NCBI GenBank assembly: GCA_003427395.1
Contig: BFEA01000225.1
Coordinates: 82,673 to 121,669, forward strand
DNA length: 38,997 nt
Origin: Chara braunii
Lineage: Eukaryota; Streptophyta; Charophyceae; Charales; Characeae
Direction: 5' to 3'
Shown here: in pieces, positions 1-9,493 of the stretch
Layout of the letters: each line of letters opens with the position of its first letter
Numbering within the stretch: the first letter of the stretch is position 1
Made by a program: the position numbers and the translations under genes
The notes under the pieces: model-generated
What the model was told of the DNA's origin: nothing
Seen by the model: the letters and a program-made list of their open reading frames with translations, nothing else
The model's database searches: none

Positions 1-115
1 ATATATATCGTCACCAATAGAACTGCCCGGTAAACCGTAGGCAGAGAGAGAGAAGAGGACAACAAACGAGGGGCTGTGACAAACTGTTTCGTCGGAGTTA
101 TATATATTGTCACAT
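1..115 (-). repeat. Ribozyme-like repeat, copy 1 (5' part lost)
   Basis: On the minus strand this copy carries GACGAAACAGTTTGTC, the 3' half of a hammerhead-like core (GAAA, then ACA-GTT-TGT-C). It is followed by a tail of about 75 bp (cctcgtttgttgtcctcttc ... ggtttaccg) that ends in an AT-rich stretch with cgtcac. The same tail occurs at 13145-13230 (+) and 13383-13470 (-). The CUGAUGA box and stem II are missing here: an unrelated 'actcc' stands in their place. It keeps the GAAA box that copy 2 has lost, so together the copies suggest an ancestral ribozyme-bearing repeat. Confidence 0.5.
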
Positions 116-960
116 AGCACGCCAGTAAACAAGAGCGTGCGCCCCGGGGGCAGGGCACACGTGCATTTGTTCTTTTTTTCCTTTGATGTTCACAGCGCAG
201 GCACTAAATGAGGGGGCGGGGCACACATGCATTTGTTCTTTTTTCCTTTTAGCGTCCCTGTTTTCCTTCTCATTTCTGTGCAAAGAGGCGCGCATACCGA
301 AATGTTCACAGCGCACCACTAAACGAGAGCTCGTGGCCCGGGGTCGGGCCACACATGCGTTTGTCCCTGTTTTCCTTTTCATTTCTGTGCAAAGGGATGC
401 GCGTCCTGAAATGTTCACAGCGTGCCACTAAACGAGAGAGCGCGCCCCATGCGTGTGTGGGTGGGTGGGTGGGCGTGCGGGCGGGCGGGCGAGCGAGCTA
501 GCGAGCAAGTGAGTGTGCGTGCATGCGTGCATGGGCAGGCAGGTGGGTAACGCTTTTTCTCTTTCATCTGAATAAGTGAGACGACCGCGGGCGGGGGCAC
601 AAAACAACAGCCGAGCGATGAAAAGGAAACGACAATAAAAACAACAAAAAAAAAGGGAACAGCACGCAAGAAATGAAAACAAAAGAAAAAGAAAGGCCGC
701 TCAAGGATGGCTCGCCTCCAAGATGTTCATCCGCATCCACGCCGGCCGTGTGCCCCACCCCTGGGGCACGCACCCACGTTTAGTGGCACGCCGTGAACAT
801 TTCGGTACGCTTGCCCCTCTGCACACTCCCCCGTCCTCGATCGCCTTCATCTGCCGCCCCTCGCCAGAACTTCGACCCGAATCCGGCGCGCAGCGCGTAT
901 GGGCAACATCAAGCACAGTTCGGCCCTTGCCAAAGCAATGCGGCAGTCAGCAGTGGGCTG
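116..960. other. Noncoding, local duplications and GC-rich simple sequence
   Basis: No gene is recognised. Units containing 'atttgttctttttt', 'aaatgttcacagcg' and 'ccactaaacgagag' recur two to three times between 150 and 445, and a related inverted fragment (cacgtttagtgg ... gtgaacatttcgg) lies near 770-815. Positions 450-530 are a (GTGG)/(GCGG)/(GAGC)-type simple tract. The open frames here follow the simple sequence and look spurious. Confidence 0.6.
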
Positions 961-1345
961 AGCAGTGTTATGTGGCCTGGGTGATACTGTACGGGTTAGG
1001 TCGTATCACGAGGGGTGGATCATTCCATGTGGATTGGGCGGTACTATATGGGATGTGGGTTGGGCGGCACTGTGTGGGATGTGTGTTGGGCAGTACTATG
1101 TGGGGCGGGTCATATTATCTGGACTGCGGAGTACTATGTTGGCAGGGTGGTAGTATGTGGCCTGGGTGATCCTAAGTGGGTTGGGTGGGTCATAGTATGT
1201 GGACCAGGTGGTACTATATGGCCCAGGTGATACCATGTGGATTGGGTGGTACTATGAGGGTGGGATCATAGGATGTGGACTGGATGGCACTATGGGGGCT
1301 GCGCAGTAGAGTGCAGGGTAGGCAGGCAATGCTATGCGGTCTGGT
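961..1345 (+). repeat. Degenerate 'ACTATGTGG' minisatellite, block 1
   Basis: An irregular tandem array of about 20-30 bp units of the type 'gtactatgtgg-ctgggtggtac', with variants such as ggtgatactatg and gggtcatactatg. More than ten diverged units are visible. The same array reappears at 2060-2160 and 2265-2690. In translation it gives YYVG/MWPG-like strings, which explains the open frames. No protein is inferred. Confidence 0.75.
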
Positions 1346-1367
1346 GGTATAAATAATCCCCCCCCCC

Positions 1368-1368
1368 N
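1368..1368. other. Single N inside a poly(C) run
   Basis: One ambiguous base sits inside a run of about 17 C next to an A-rich tract (1381-1413). This is most likely a homopolymer sequencing or joining problem. Confidence 0.9.
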
Positions 1369-1420
1369 CCCCCTCACCTCAAAAAAAGAACACCAAAAAA
1401 AAAAAAAAAAAAAGCAAGCA

Positions 1421-1480
1421 CATTTGCCTGAATGGTACACCAATGAACTGTTGATAGGCAGACCCGGGCTCAAATCCTAC
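1421..1480 (+). repeat. tRNA-derived SINE, family A, 3' half
   Basis: The segment shares 'ggtacacc-atgaactgttga' and then 'agaccc..g.tc.aatcc' with the copy at 10858-10931. 'gggctcaaatcct' is a degenerate RNA polymerase III B box. The A-box part is poorly kept. A poly(A) tract of about 20 lies immediately upstream (1394-1413). Confidence 0.5.
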
Positions 1481-2059
1481 AAAGAGAAGTACGGGCATAC
1501 TCACATTGGGACTTCTCTGGCAGAGCTGTGGACATGACTGCGGTCAGATGCATCGAGCTCTGGCTGCAATTGCTGTCAGATACATTCTTATAAGTCCTAG
1601 TGTCAGTATGCCCAGATCTCCTCCTTCCTTTGAGGTGAGCTACACGCAGATCGAGCTCCTGCCCTGTTTCTAATGGTCACATCATGTGTCTTCCTTGCAT
1701 TGAAACAGGCGTACGGCAAAAAACGACAAATGTTCAAAATCACAAGGAACACTGCATATCTGGCACAGCAAAAACACACACACGTAGTATCCTCGACACC
1801 ACCATCTCGCAACGAAAAAACAAAAAGACTCCATGCGGTACAACAACATGAAGCGGTGTCCCGCGGAACCGATTTCTGCTGGGCCTGCAGGCACCATCTT
1901 ACTGTGACCGCTTCTTCATATACATATTACGTATGTGGATGTTGATGTGGACAGGTGGATGCCCGTGGTGCACACCTCCTTCCCCTCCTGACCAAGCCAT
2001 GAAAAAACAAAGAACGCATGGCCAGAGTTAGGCACAACTCGGCCCTTTGCACGCCCGTG

Positions 2060-2690
2060 CTGTGTGATGTGGGATAGGCACTATCATGTGGGCTGGGCGC
2101 TATCATGTGGACTGCTCGGTACCTTGCGGGGTGGGTCATCGCATGCGGACTGGATGTACTAACACACACAGCCACAGGAAAAAAAAAAAAAAAAAAAAAA
2201 ACCAGCCACAAAGAAGAAAGCACACGGTTAATCACTACTCCACCCCTGTGGCAGCATTATAAGGCCTGCATGATTCTACGTGGGTTAGATGGTACCATTG
2301 GACCAGGCAGCACCATTGTACTATTCCCGGTGGTACTATATGGGCTGCGTGGTATTATGTGGCCTGGGTGATACTATGCAGGTTGGGTCGTACTGCTCGG
2401 GGTGGATCATACCATTCGTAGCAGGCAGTACTATTTGGGACGTGGGCGGGGCCGTACTATGTGGGTCGGGTCATACTCCGTGCACTTGTGCTACTATGTG
2501 GGCAGGGTGGTATTATGTGGCCTGACCTGGATGATATCTAAGGGGTCATACCATATGGACTGAGTAGTGCCATGTGGCCCAGGTGATACTAAGCAGGTTG
2601 GTACTACTCCATGGGTGGCTCATGGTATGTGGACTGGCCGGTAGCGTGGGGAAGGTGAGCAATGCTACATTGGCTGGGTGGTGTAAAGGA
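2060..2690 (+). repeat. 'ACTATGTGG' minisatellite, blocks 2 and 3
   Basis: Two further stretches (about 2060-2160 and 2265-2690) of the degenerate array seen at 961-1345. They are separated by a 22-base poly(A) run (2179-2200) and unrelated sequence. Units such as 'gtactatgtgggtcgggtca' and 'ggtggtattatgtggcctg' are easily seen. Confidence 0.7.
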
Positions 2691-3493
2691 CCCAAACAAA
2701 AAAAATAAAATAAAAACAAAAGAAAGTCCACACGGCTAAATGGTGACAGACTAGAGCTCCAATCCTAAGTGAGGGAAGCAAAAAAAACAACTCGGGGCTC
2801 TTTTTCCTCCTCATTTGCGGTGGGCTCCACGGGGATTCGAGCCCCTCACTGGTTGCCAGCAGCCACGTCTCTCCCTCCCGTCCAAACAGCCCTGCTACGT
2901 ACTTGTATTCAGACATCCCCTGTAAACGACAAACCGGAGCGAGCAATCCATATGAATCTCCAGACCAGCCCGCAACAGCAATCAAAACCAATAAACCAGA
3001 GCGAGCAATCCATATGAATCTCCAGACCAGCCCGCGACAGCAATCAAAACCAATACAGAGCGCAGGAACCCAGACCTGGATGAATCTGACCGCAACCACT
3101 TCCACAGCTTTGTTGAAAAAGTTCTGGTGGTTGCTGCACCGCTCACCCAAAATGATTTTTCGGTGAGGCAACATCACCGCACTACATCACCAACGGATTC
3201 GTGTCAGAACTTCGTCAGAAGTTGTGACTATTTGAGTTAGTGAGGGATCACCGAACCATCACGAAGGCCCCACCTTACAGCCAGCTTTCTAACCACTGCC
3301 AGGGTTCTATTGGTGAGTAGTGCGGCGAGGCCCTATGCCCTTTTCATTTTCTAAAACTGTAAGGGATATAGGTTTATAAAACGGATCTATTGTCCCACCT
3401 CAGGCTGCTGCATCTGTTTGTTCGTCCGGCAAAAACGAAGGAGATCCCACTATGGGTGGAGCAGGTGTATACCCAACGCTGCATGTGGTACTA
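2691..3493. other. Noncoding, with a 62-bp tandem duplication
   Basis: No gene is recognised. Positions 2931-2992 and 2993-3054 are two copies of a 62-bp unit (gagcgagcaatccatatgaa ...), differing at a few bases. Upstream, 2720-2770 contains a weak family-A SINE remnant (cacggctaaatgg ... agctccaatccta). 'cggggattcgagcccc' at 2830-2845 is a B-box-like T-arm on the minus strand without a convincing rest of a tRNA. Confidence 0.6.
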
Positions 3494-4022
3494 TGTTGTA
3501 GGTTGTCACCACAACAGCCCCTGTTCCACCCAGATGACCAGATCCAGAATCGAAGCAGCACTACCTCTGTTGCAGACAATGAAACGCACTTGAGATGAGA
3601 AAGTCCAACAACGAAACGGTTTTACCTCTATAGCAAGCAAGATGACTCACAATGCACCCGTTATATCCCTTTCTTGACTATCTTTACTTGGGGCTTTTTT
3701 TGGAGTACCATTTTTGTCTGTTCTTCTTGACCTGTCTCTTATACACATCTAGATGTGTATAAGAGACAGTGTTCTTGCAGCTCCTGTTGTAGGTTGTCAC
3801 CACAACAGCCCCTGTTCCACCCAGATGACCAGATCCAGAATCGAAGCAGCACTACCTCTGTTGCAGACAATGAAACGCACTTGAGATGAGAAAGTCCAAC
3901 AACGAAACGGTTTTACCTCTATAGCAAGCAAGATGACTCACAATGCACCCGTTATATCCCTTTCTTGACTATCTTTACTTGGGGCTTTTTTTGGAGTACC
4001 ATTTTTGTCTGTTCTTCTTGAC
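3494..4022. repeat. 238-bp direct duplication flanking a library adapter
   Basis: Positions 3494-3731 and 3785-4022 are the same sequence at an offset of 291 bp, as far as I can compare them by eye without any difference. They are separated by the Nextera junction adapter (3732-3769) and 15 bases. The arrangement is explained by a mate-pair junction read incorporated into the assembly, not by a biological duplication. Confidence 0.9.
3732..3769. other. Nextera mate-pair junction adapter (artefact)
   Basis: A perfect 38-bp palindrome made of the 19-bp Tn5 mosaic end CTGTCTCTTATACACATCT followed directly by its reverse complement. This is the circularisation junction of Nextera mate-pair libraries. 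It is not genomic sequence and marks a misassembly between the two 238-bp copies. Confidence 0.98.
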
Positions 4023-4981
4023 AATCTTTACTTTGGCTTTCTTTGGGATACCCCCTTCATTTGTTTTTGCAGCTCCCCATTTACCATGTGCGCATGGGTT
4101 GTCCAGAGCTGGACCCACAAATGCTACATTGTGCAAAGTTCGTATGAATAGGTTATTTCCGAGAGAATCACACTCGCTCAGAAATGGCATAAAGCCAGTT
4201 ACACTGAGCTTTAGTCTCCATTCTTTCCAGAGACTTACAACCCATTTTTAAGTGTCTTTCCAACGTCTATTCCTCTCATCGTTGCAGCAGTTTGATTGGC
4301 TAAGCAGTGATTCCCACACATATGCCTCAGGAAAGGGAATGCAAAAGGATGATGTCTGGTAGATGATGCGTCCATCCCCACTTTTAAAAGAAAAGAAAAA
4401 AAACAGAATTTTTACAAACCATGTTATAGCTGGTCAGTTGGAAGTTCTTTCTCATGCAAGGAAGAATATATGCAGATATTGCTCAGCAGTAGAAAGATGA
4501 ATACCCTGTAGCTTCTCTGTCTGTCTGCAGGCAAATGGCTCAGGAGTTACTCACCAAGCACTAGCAATTCTCTCAACCAACATATAAGACTTCACTTTCC
4601 GTTTGCTGCCATGAAACATAAGATGTGCAGAAGAACCCTGCACACGCTCCTTTTTTCCTCGCTGAACTACTATGCCTGAAAGTCGTCTCTGTCCGACTTC
4701 CTCAATCTGCTCATCCAAAACACAGAATTATATGAGACATATATGAGACAAGTCACACATCAATCTCCATGTTCACAAGGATTCCAGATTGCACAATTAG
4801 GTATGTGTGGCCAATAGAACCACCAGCACTGAAAGTCGCACGTCATTTGGGTACACCAATCACTGGGCCTACTAGTGTCTGAGCCTCTGGGTCTGGAGAA
4901 GGCTCTGCGCAAAACTCCACAGTGAGATTCAATATTCAATGGCTCTTTCCTCGACTGCGAAGTATCGGAAACCATCTCCAT
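3975..4981 (-). CDS. Possible spliced gene of unknown function (partial)
   Basis: Several minus-strand stretches look coding and have splice-like borders. The clearest candidate exon runs from about 4711 to 4556: a gag/cag acceptor, then IEEVGQRRLSG ... KRKVKSYMLVERIAS, ending at a GTGAGT donor. A second begins at 4380 after a long pyrimidine tract ending in AG, and joins in frame as CGDGRIIYQTSSFCIPFPEA. It meets an in-frame TAA near 4252. The same frame continues open to 3975, encoding WKEWRLKLSV ... AFVGPALDNPCAHGKWG and a Lys-rich end. An upstream ATG at 4981 opens a 73-codon frame, but I could not link it in phase. The 3' end lies in the adapter-associated duplication. I do not recognise the family, and it may be a pseudogene. 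Confidence 0.35.
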
Positions 4982-5142
4982 GAATCATCGACGCCACTGC
5001 CATGGGTACTGACGATTTAAGACGAAATGGCGATTACACTTAGTCTCTAGTGGTGTACGACGGCACATGTGCCCAACAACTTAACACACACCATAAACCA
5101 TCAATCTGTAGGGGGAAAACGGTGTGGAGGCCCAAGGCCCCT

Positions 5143-5249
5143 ACCGCCTTCACCCAAATAGAACGCCTGGTTATTATAGCTGTATCTGGACTGAAAAGTG
5201 CACCAAATACGGCTATAATGACCGGGCGTTCTACTTGAGTGAAGACGGT
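5143..5249. repeat. Foldback hairpin, 43-bp arms, 21-nt loop
   Basis: Arms 5143-5185 and 5207-5249 are inverted repeats that match at 37 of 43 positions. All six differences are transitions. In a plus-strand transcript three of them become G-U pairs, leaving three mismatches. Both arms carry agaacgcc.ggt.attatag. The loop is 5186-5206. It could be a small foldback/MITE or a miRNA-like precursor. No flanking target duplication was found. Confidence 0.75.
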
Positions 5250-5956
5250 AGTAATTTCAGTGGTCAGTAAAATTTTGACGGTTTGACCCTGAGGGCCACT
5301 ACAAGAAGCGACTGGCAATTTCCAGATCGGGAAAGGTTAAACCAGTAATCTGCAACCCCTATCAGCAGGGGATACGTGTCCGGGACCCGGAAGCCCGCAA
5401 GGATGTCCAAGCCCTGTTCTCGTGGGAAGATCCTAGATCCAAGGAATCTGCCCAGCAGAAACTCAGTTCGTGACCAACACGGACTCTCTTCACCACCACA
5501 CATGAGATGACCTCCCTGAAGCAGACTTGACAAGCCAATATCACACCGACACAAGATCTATTGATGATAAGAGCCCCTTCTCGCCTCCCAAACAATCAAT
5601 CGAATAACAATAGTAGTAGTCCTTGACTATTCCTGGTCTCAAAGGATGTCCCCTTCTACCACCACCCTCTCCTACCATGGCGCCACACAGCTATAAAATC
5701 AACCTCCTTCCTTAACAATTGACTATGGCGCTGGACAACTGCAAGGTACTGCTCTCCCCAGCAGGTTTGTGCGGACTTAACGCTCCTGCAGCTTGGCGGC
5801 AATCCCATGTCTGAATGACATCTTGACCTGCCCAGCCTTGACTTATATACCAAGGCCGGGTCTTTCCGCAGCCAGTAGGTACTGCCTCCGAACTGGCCCA
5901 GACAGAACTACCGAGCCTGAAACTCAAATATCTATTGGCACTTTGCAAAACATATG
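5250..5956. other. No recognisable gene
   Basis: Low-copy-looking sequence with open frames of up to 96 codons on the minus strand, none with a motif I recognise. It ends at the left target-site copy of the solo LTR, so 5956 and 7257 would have been adjacent before the insertion. Confidence 0.5.
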
Positions 5957-7256
5957 TGTAATGACCCGCCAAAACACAGACTGAGAACACTGCTGATTTC
6001 TGGGATTTGCCGCTGGAATGAATGCCTTGCTGAGATTCCCGCATTCTGCTGTGGTTGCCAAGTCTGTGTGTGTGTGCGTGCCTGCTGGTTTGCGTGCCTG
6101 TCTGAGTGCTTGTCGGCTGAGTGTGTGTGACCCGCAAGGGTACTTGTTGGTTGAAAGGCCCCGGGGGCCGGTACTTATCTGTGGCCGTGACTTTGAGGGT
6201 TGCAGCGGGGAAAACACTCAAGTAGCAGGTAGGCCGGTACCACTCAAGTAGTGGTAGAACTGTCGGGTACTGGAGGCCGAGCAGAAGAAGACAAAAAGTT
6301 GGCATTTTTAGAGGCCCAGTAGCGGTAGGTTAGAGGTAGGCCGGTACCAGTCAAAGTAGCCCGAGTCTAGGGCCTGTCTGGACGATAGCAGAGCCTGCAA
6401 TGATGTTTCCCTCCGAAAGGGAGGAGGTACCGGTTGCTGGAAGGCCGCTCGGCCTAGGAAGTCACCACCCAAGAGGTCAGTAGGCCGCTATATCTTCCAG
6501 AGGAGCAAGCAGCTCCTCCTCTATGCAAGGATTGGCGACATGCTGCTGGAGCCAAGCGCTGGACTTGGGCAGCGCTGCCTGGAGGTGACGAGCAGCTGGG
6601 CGCTCAGCCTGGCTATGGCGAGCAGCCCTGCCTGAGGAGGAGGAAGAAGGGGGCAAAGGAGGAGAGTGGCGAGGTACCTACCTGGCTATGGTGGACACCA
6701 TCTTCATCACCTTGTTGGGCGCTGCATCTGGAAGGCCCCAGTTGGGGTAGTGCCGCACCAAGGAAGCCCGAGGCAGAGTCAGGCATGGCAGCTTAGTCAG
6801 CAGTGGCATAGCTGCTTTGGGTTGTCCTTTGGACAGGAGAGCAGTGCCATAGCTGCTTTGCGTTGTCCTTTGCACAGGAGGGCAGAGCCCTCAGTAGTCC
6901 ACCATAGCCTAGGCATGTGAGAGGTGGAAGAAGGGGGGAAGCCATGGCTCTGGTGGACCTATTGTGATGTCAGCAGTAAGAGGGAACTTCGGACATTGAT
7001 TCTGCTTCATCCACTCATTGTTATTATTATTACTGGAAGAAGAATAAGATTGGCAAAGCGAAGGAGGAGGAGGAAGGTGGAGAAGAAGGGGGATTTGTCA
7101 TTGGTATTGGTGGTGTACATCTTCTTCTTCTTCTTCTTCCTTCTTTCTCTCTTCTTTGGTCTCTATCTCTTTGCAAGTGCTTTCATTTCTTTCGCAATTG
7201 GGTGGCATTGTCTTTCATTGTGAATTTGCACTTTGGGAATGACCAGGATCCTAACA
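5957..7256 (+). mobile_element. Solo LTR of the chromovirus family
   Basis: A 1300-bp long terminal repeat, homologous in inverse orientation to the LTRs at 21469-22552 and 28537-30355. It starts TGTAATGACC and ends CCTAACA, the TG...CA form. Both sides show TATG (5953-5956 and 7257-7260; a 6-bp catatg match if the terminal CA is shared), a target-site duplication. No internal region is present, so LTR-LTR recombination is the simplest origin. The inside carries the GT-rich stretch (6065-6125), the cgaggc/gctatggcgg-type segment and a (CTT)n tract at 7119-7142. Confidence 0.85.
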
Positions 7257-7309
7257 TATGATACAATTACAGAAGACAAACATGAAGAGTACACTGAAAT
7301 TGGAGCGCA

Positions 7310-9010
7310 TCTAGCACATCCAGCCCTTGGCAAGCGGGGATGCCCACGAGAAGCACGAAGCGAGTAAGTGCTGTTGGAGCAGTTTGAAAGTCCCGCCAAT
7401 TGGATAACGAACGAAAGGGAAGTTCCAGGGAGCCACTTTATCTAAGACACTCATGAGGAGCAAGCCATCGAATCGGACGCGTAGTTGCATACCCAAAAAG
7501 GTACAGGATCCATCTGACACTAGTTTTCTTCCACTCAAGGACATAGTGCTCTGCTGGAGGAGGTAAATTGCACCATGAAAGAACATCATGAATAAGGCGA
7601 CTAGTGAAAGCATATTGGTGAGCGGCTTGAAGATCATGCTGACACATCTCATCAACAAAGCGCACTTGATGCCAATACAGTGTCAGATTAGAGCTTTCTA
7701 GGCCAGCACCAGTTCCTATGGAATACAGAACATCTGTTTCTAAACTGTGCCATCTGCGGTGTACAGCTAACTGTTCCATACAATGAACCGAAGACGTTGG
7801 AGAATCCAAGAAACAGAAGGATGCCCAGGCCTGAATCAGCTGTCCACTGGCCACAACAACGTCGTTGAATTACAATGTCAAAGCATTGCAGCGTACACGC
7901 TTGCAAGTATGGCGAAGGGCATAAGCATGGGCTTCATCAACAACTTTGGCCAAATTATTCAGAATGTGGTCATGAAGAAGGTTGGTGTACATTGTGGCGG
8001 TAAAACCAACAGTGTGAGGAGACAAATCACAAAGACAGCATGCATGTTTTTTAGGTCAAGCGCTACTTCATCGTCACTCTGAATAATCCAGCACTGTCGA
8101 ACACCAGCCTGTTGCTAAAGCTCAGTGTCCGTCTCACAAAGAGTAGCGACCAGTCCTTGCAAAGCGGCACTGAGATACGAAGAAGTAAATCATTGTACAA
8201 GCCAACAGTTTGTGCGGAGGCCATTTGTGAGTGGTACGGACGTTTGGACGAGGGCGAGCACGTGGATGAAAAGCAATGTTGTTTTGTGTTGCAACTCCAA
8301 GAATGCTGCGAAAAGCCAGAGGAGATTTGCGAGCTTTGAGAACGTAGTAAGGCAGCGAATCTATGGGTGTAATTTCAATCGTGATTCCATATTGCATGGC
8401 TGCCAAGGACATCAGCAGCGGATTTATTAGGGCAGGTATAAGTGGGGCTGTCCAAATGGGCAGAGAGATGAAACAGATATCAATTCTCACAGCAGATTGC
8501 CAAATTATGTGGGACAATGGCAAAGTGTTGTTGAAGATGGTGTGAGGAGGCATGCGTAGAACGAAGTGAATGTGGCTGGCCCACACGACAGGAGGGTGAA
8601 GATGCCTTGGATTGACAATGTGCGAGGATTGCATAACGCCAGCTGTTCCACTTCTGAGAAAGAGACGAGAAAGTAGGTCGAGATTGTCTAACCAGCATTT
8701 TTTTGTAATTGTCAATGTACTCATCAAGCCTGATTGCCAGCGCTTGGAGAACATCAGCAGTTTCCCCATTCAAGTAAAATACTTGGAGCCTTCTTGAAAA
8801 AGATTGTGAAGGCCATCATCAGAGATGATACCTTAGTGAACGGACACAATATGCCCATCCACAAGATCAAAACAACGTGGAAAGGCTTGGCCAGATTCGC
8901 AGTTTGAGGAGTCCGGTAAAGTCGTGCCAGGAGTAACACTCGAGGCCGATCAGTTCGATGCTGATGATGATACATTGTTACTTCTACGAGATTTTTCTTG
9001 CACTGACGCA
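7310..9010 (-). pseudogene. Decayed protein-coding relic, family unknown
   Basis: Reading the minus strand from about 9010 down to 7310, coding-like peptides continue across frame changes: FDLVDGHIVSVH, SDDGLHNLFQEGSKYF, ALAIRLDEYIDNYKKML, then a 211-codon open stretch (8769-8134), then NNLAKVVDEAHAYALRH and a 138-codon stretch (7854-7438) with LYWHQVRFVDEMCQHDLQAA. At least four frameshifts or stops interrupt it. I recognise no catalytic motif: no reverse-transcriptase YxDD and no clear transposase triad. The solo LTR lies just downstream. An old transposable-element ORF or a dead host gene are both possible. Confidence 0.45.
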
Positions 9011-9136
9011 GCAAATTACGCATCAAATCCATGACTGATAGTTCGAACCCGTCCTTAGCTTTTTCTCGCACTGACGCAGCAAATTACACAGCAAATCCAA
9101 CCCGTCCACGAATGATGGATCGAACCCGTCCTCAGC
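8991..9136. repeat. Two-copy tandem of about 69 bp
   Basis: 'ctcgcactgacgcagcaaat' with variants occurs at about 8998 and 9065, each followed by a 'cgaacccgtcc' stretch (about 9044, 9100 and 9121). It lies between the coding relic and the mitochondrial insert. Confidence 0.6.
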
Positions 9137-9192
9137 CTACTTACTCGGCAAGTTGACCAAGTTGAGTTTTTTCTTAAGAGATTGATGTTGCC

Positions 9193-9275
9193 TGTTTAGA
9201 AGTAGTGGATTGGGACCACTGACACAAGGATTTTCAGTCCTTTGCTCTAACCAACTACATATTTCAAAAGATTTG
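9193..9275 (-). pseudogene. trnF: Mitochondrial-type trnF-GAA relic
   Basis: On the minus strand GGTTAGAGCAAAGGACTGAA continues into a tRNA-Phe anticodon arm (stem AAGGA/TCCTT, loop CTGAAAA, anticodon GAA at 9236-9234), variable region and T stem AGTGG/CCACT. This resembles plant mitochondrial trnF. The T loop is TCCCAAT instead of TTCGAAT, and the 5' acceptor/D-arm segment no longer pairs with the 3' end (TCTAAAC), so it is decayed. It lies about 75 bp downstream of the nad7 fragment in the same orientation. Confidence 0.75.
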
Positions 9276-9349
9276 ATAACGATCGCTATTTTTGCAGTCA
9301 TTTGTTCAAGTGTGTTTTTGATCGAGAGCTTATTATATGACACAAAGTG

Positions 9350-9493
9350 TTACCTATCTACTTCTCTGAACACAATATCCTGAGTACCTATGATAGTAAC
9401 CACATCTGCGAGCATGTGACGTTTCGACATAAAATCAAGCCCTTGTAAATGAGCAAAACCAGGTGCTCGAATTTTACAACGATAAGGACGATT
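9350..9493 (-). pseudogene. nad7: Nuclear copy of mitochondrial nad7, 3' end
   Basis: Forty-eight codons, ending in TAA at 9352-9350, read as the C-terminus of NADH dehydrogenase subunit 7 (49-kDa subunit of complex I): [20 protein letters not shown], then [20 protein letters not shown] and VFREVDR. Upstream of the Asn codon the homology stops, either at an exon border or at the insertion edge. Two residues (SKRHML, VFREVDR) differ from the usual SKHHML and VFGEVDR, consistent with decay. The Phe and Leu codons are present in DNA and need no editing. With the trnF relic it forms a nuclear mitochondrial insert (NUMT). Confidence 0.85.

Noticed and set aside
2830-2870. tRNA gene on the minus strand
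   Set aside because: A good T-arm-like string (ctcgaatcccc) but no acceptor stem or anticodon arm could be drawn.
3732-3769. Perfect palindrome as transposon end or regulatory site
   Set aside because: It is exactly two Tn5 mosaic ends, a sequencing-library junction.
9193-9275. Functional nuclear tRNA-Phe
   Set aside because: Best match is mitochondrial trnF, with a changed T loop and a lost 5' acceptor arm.
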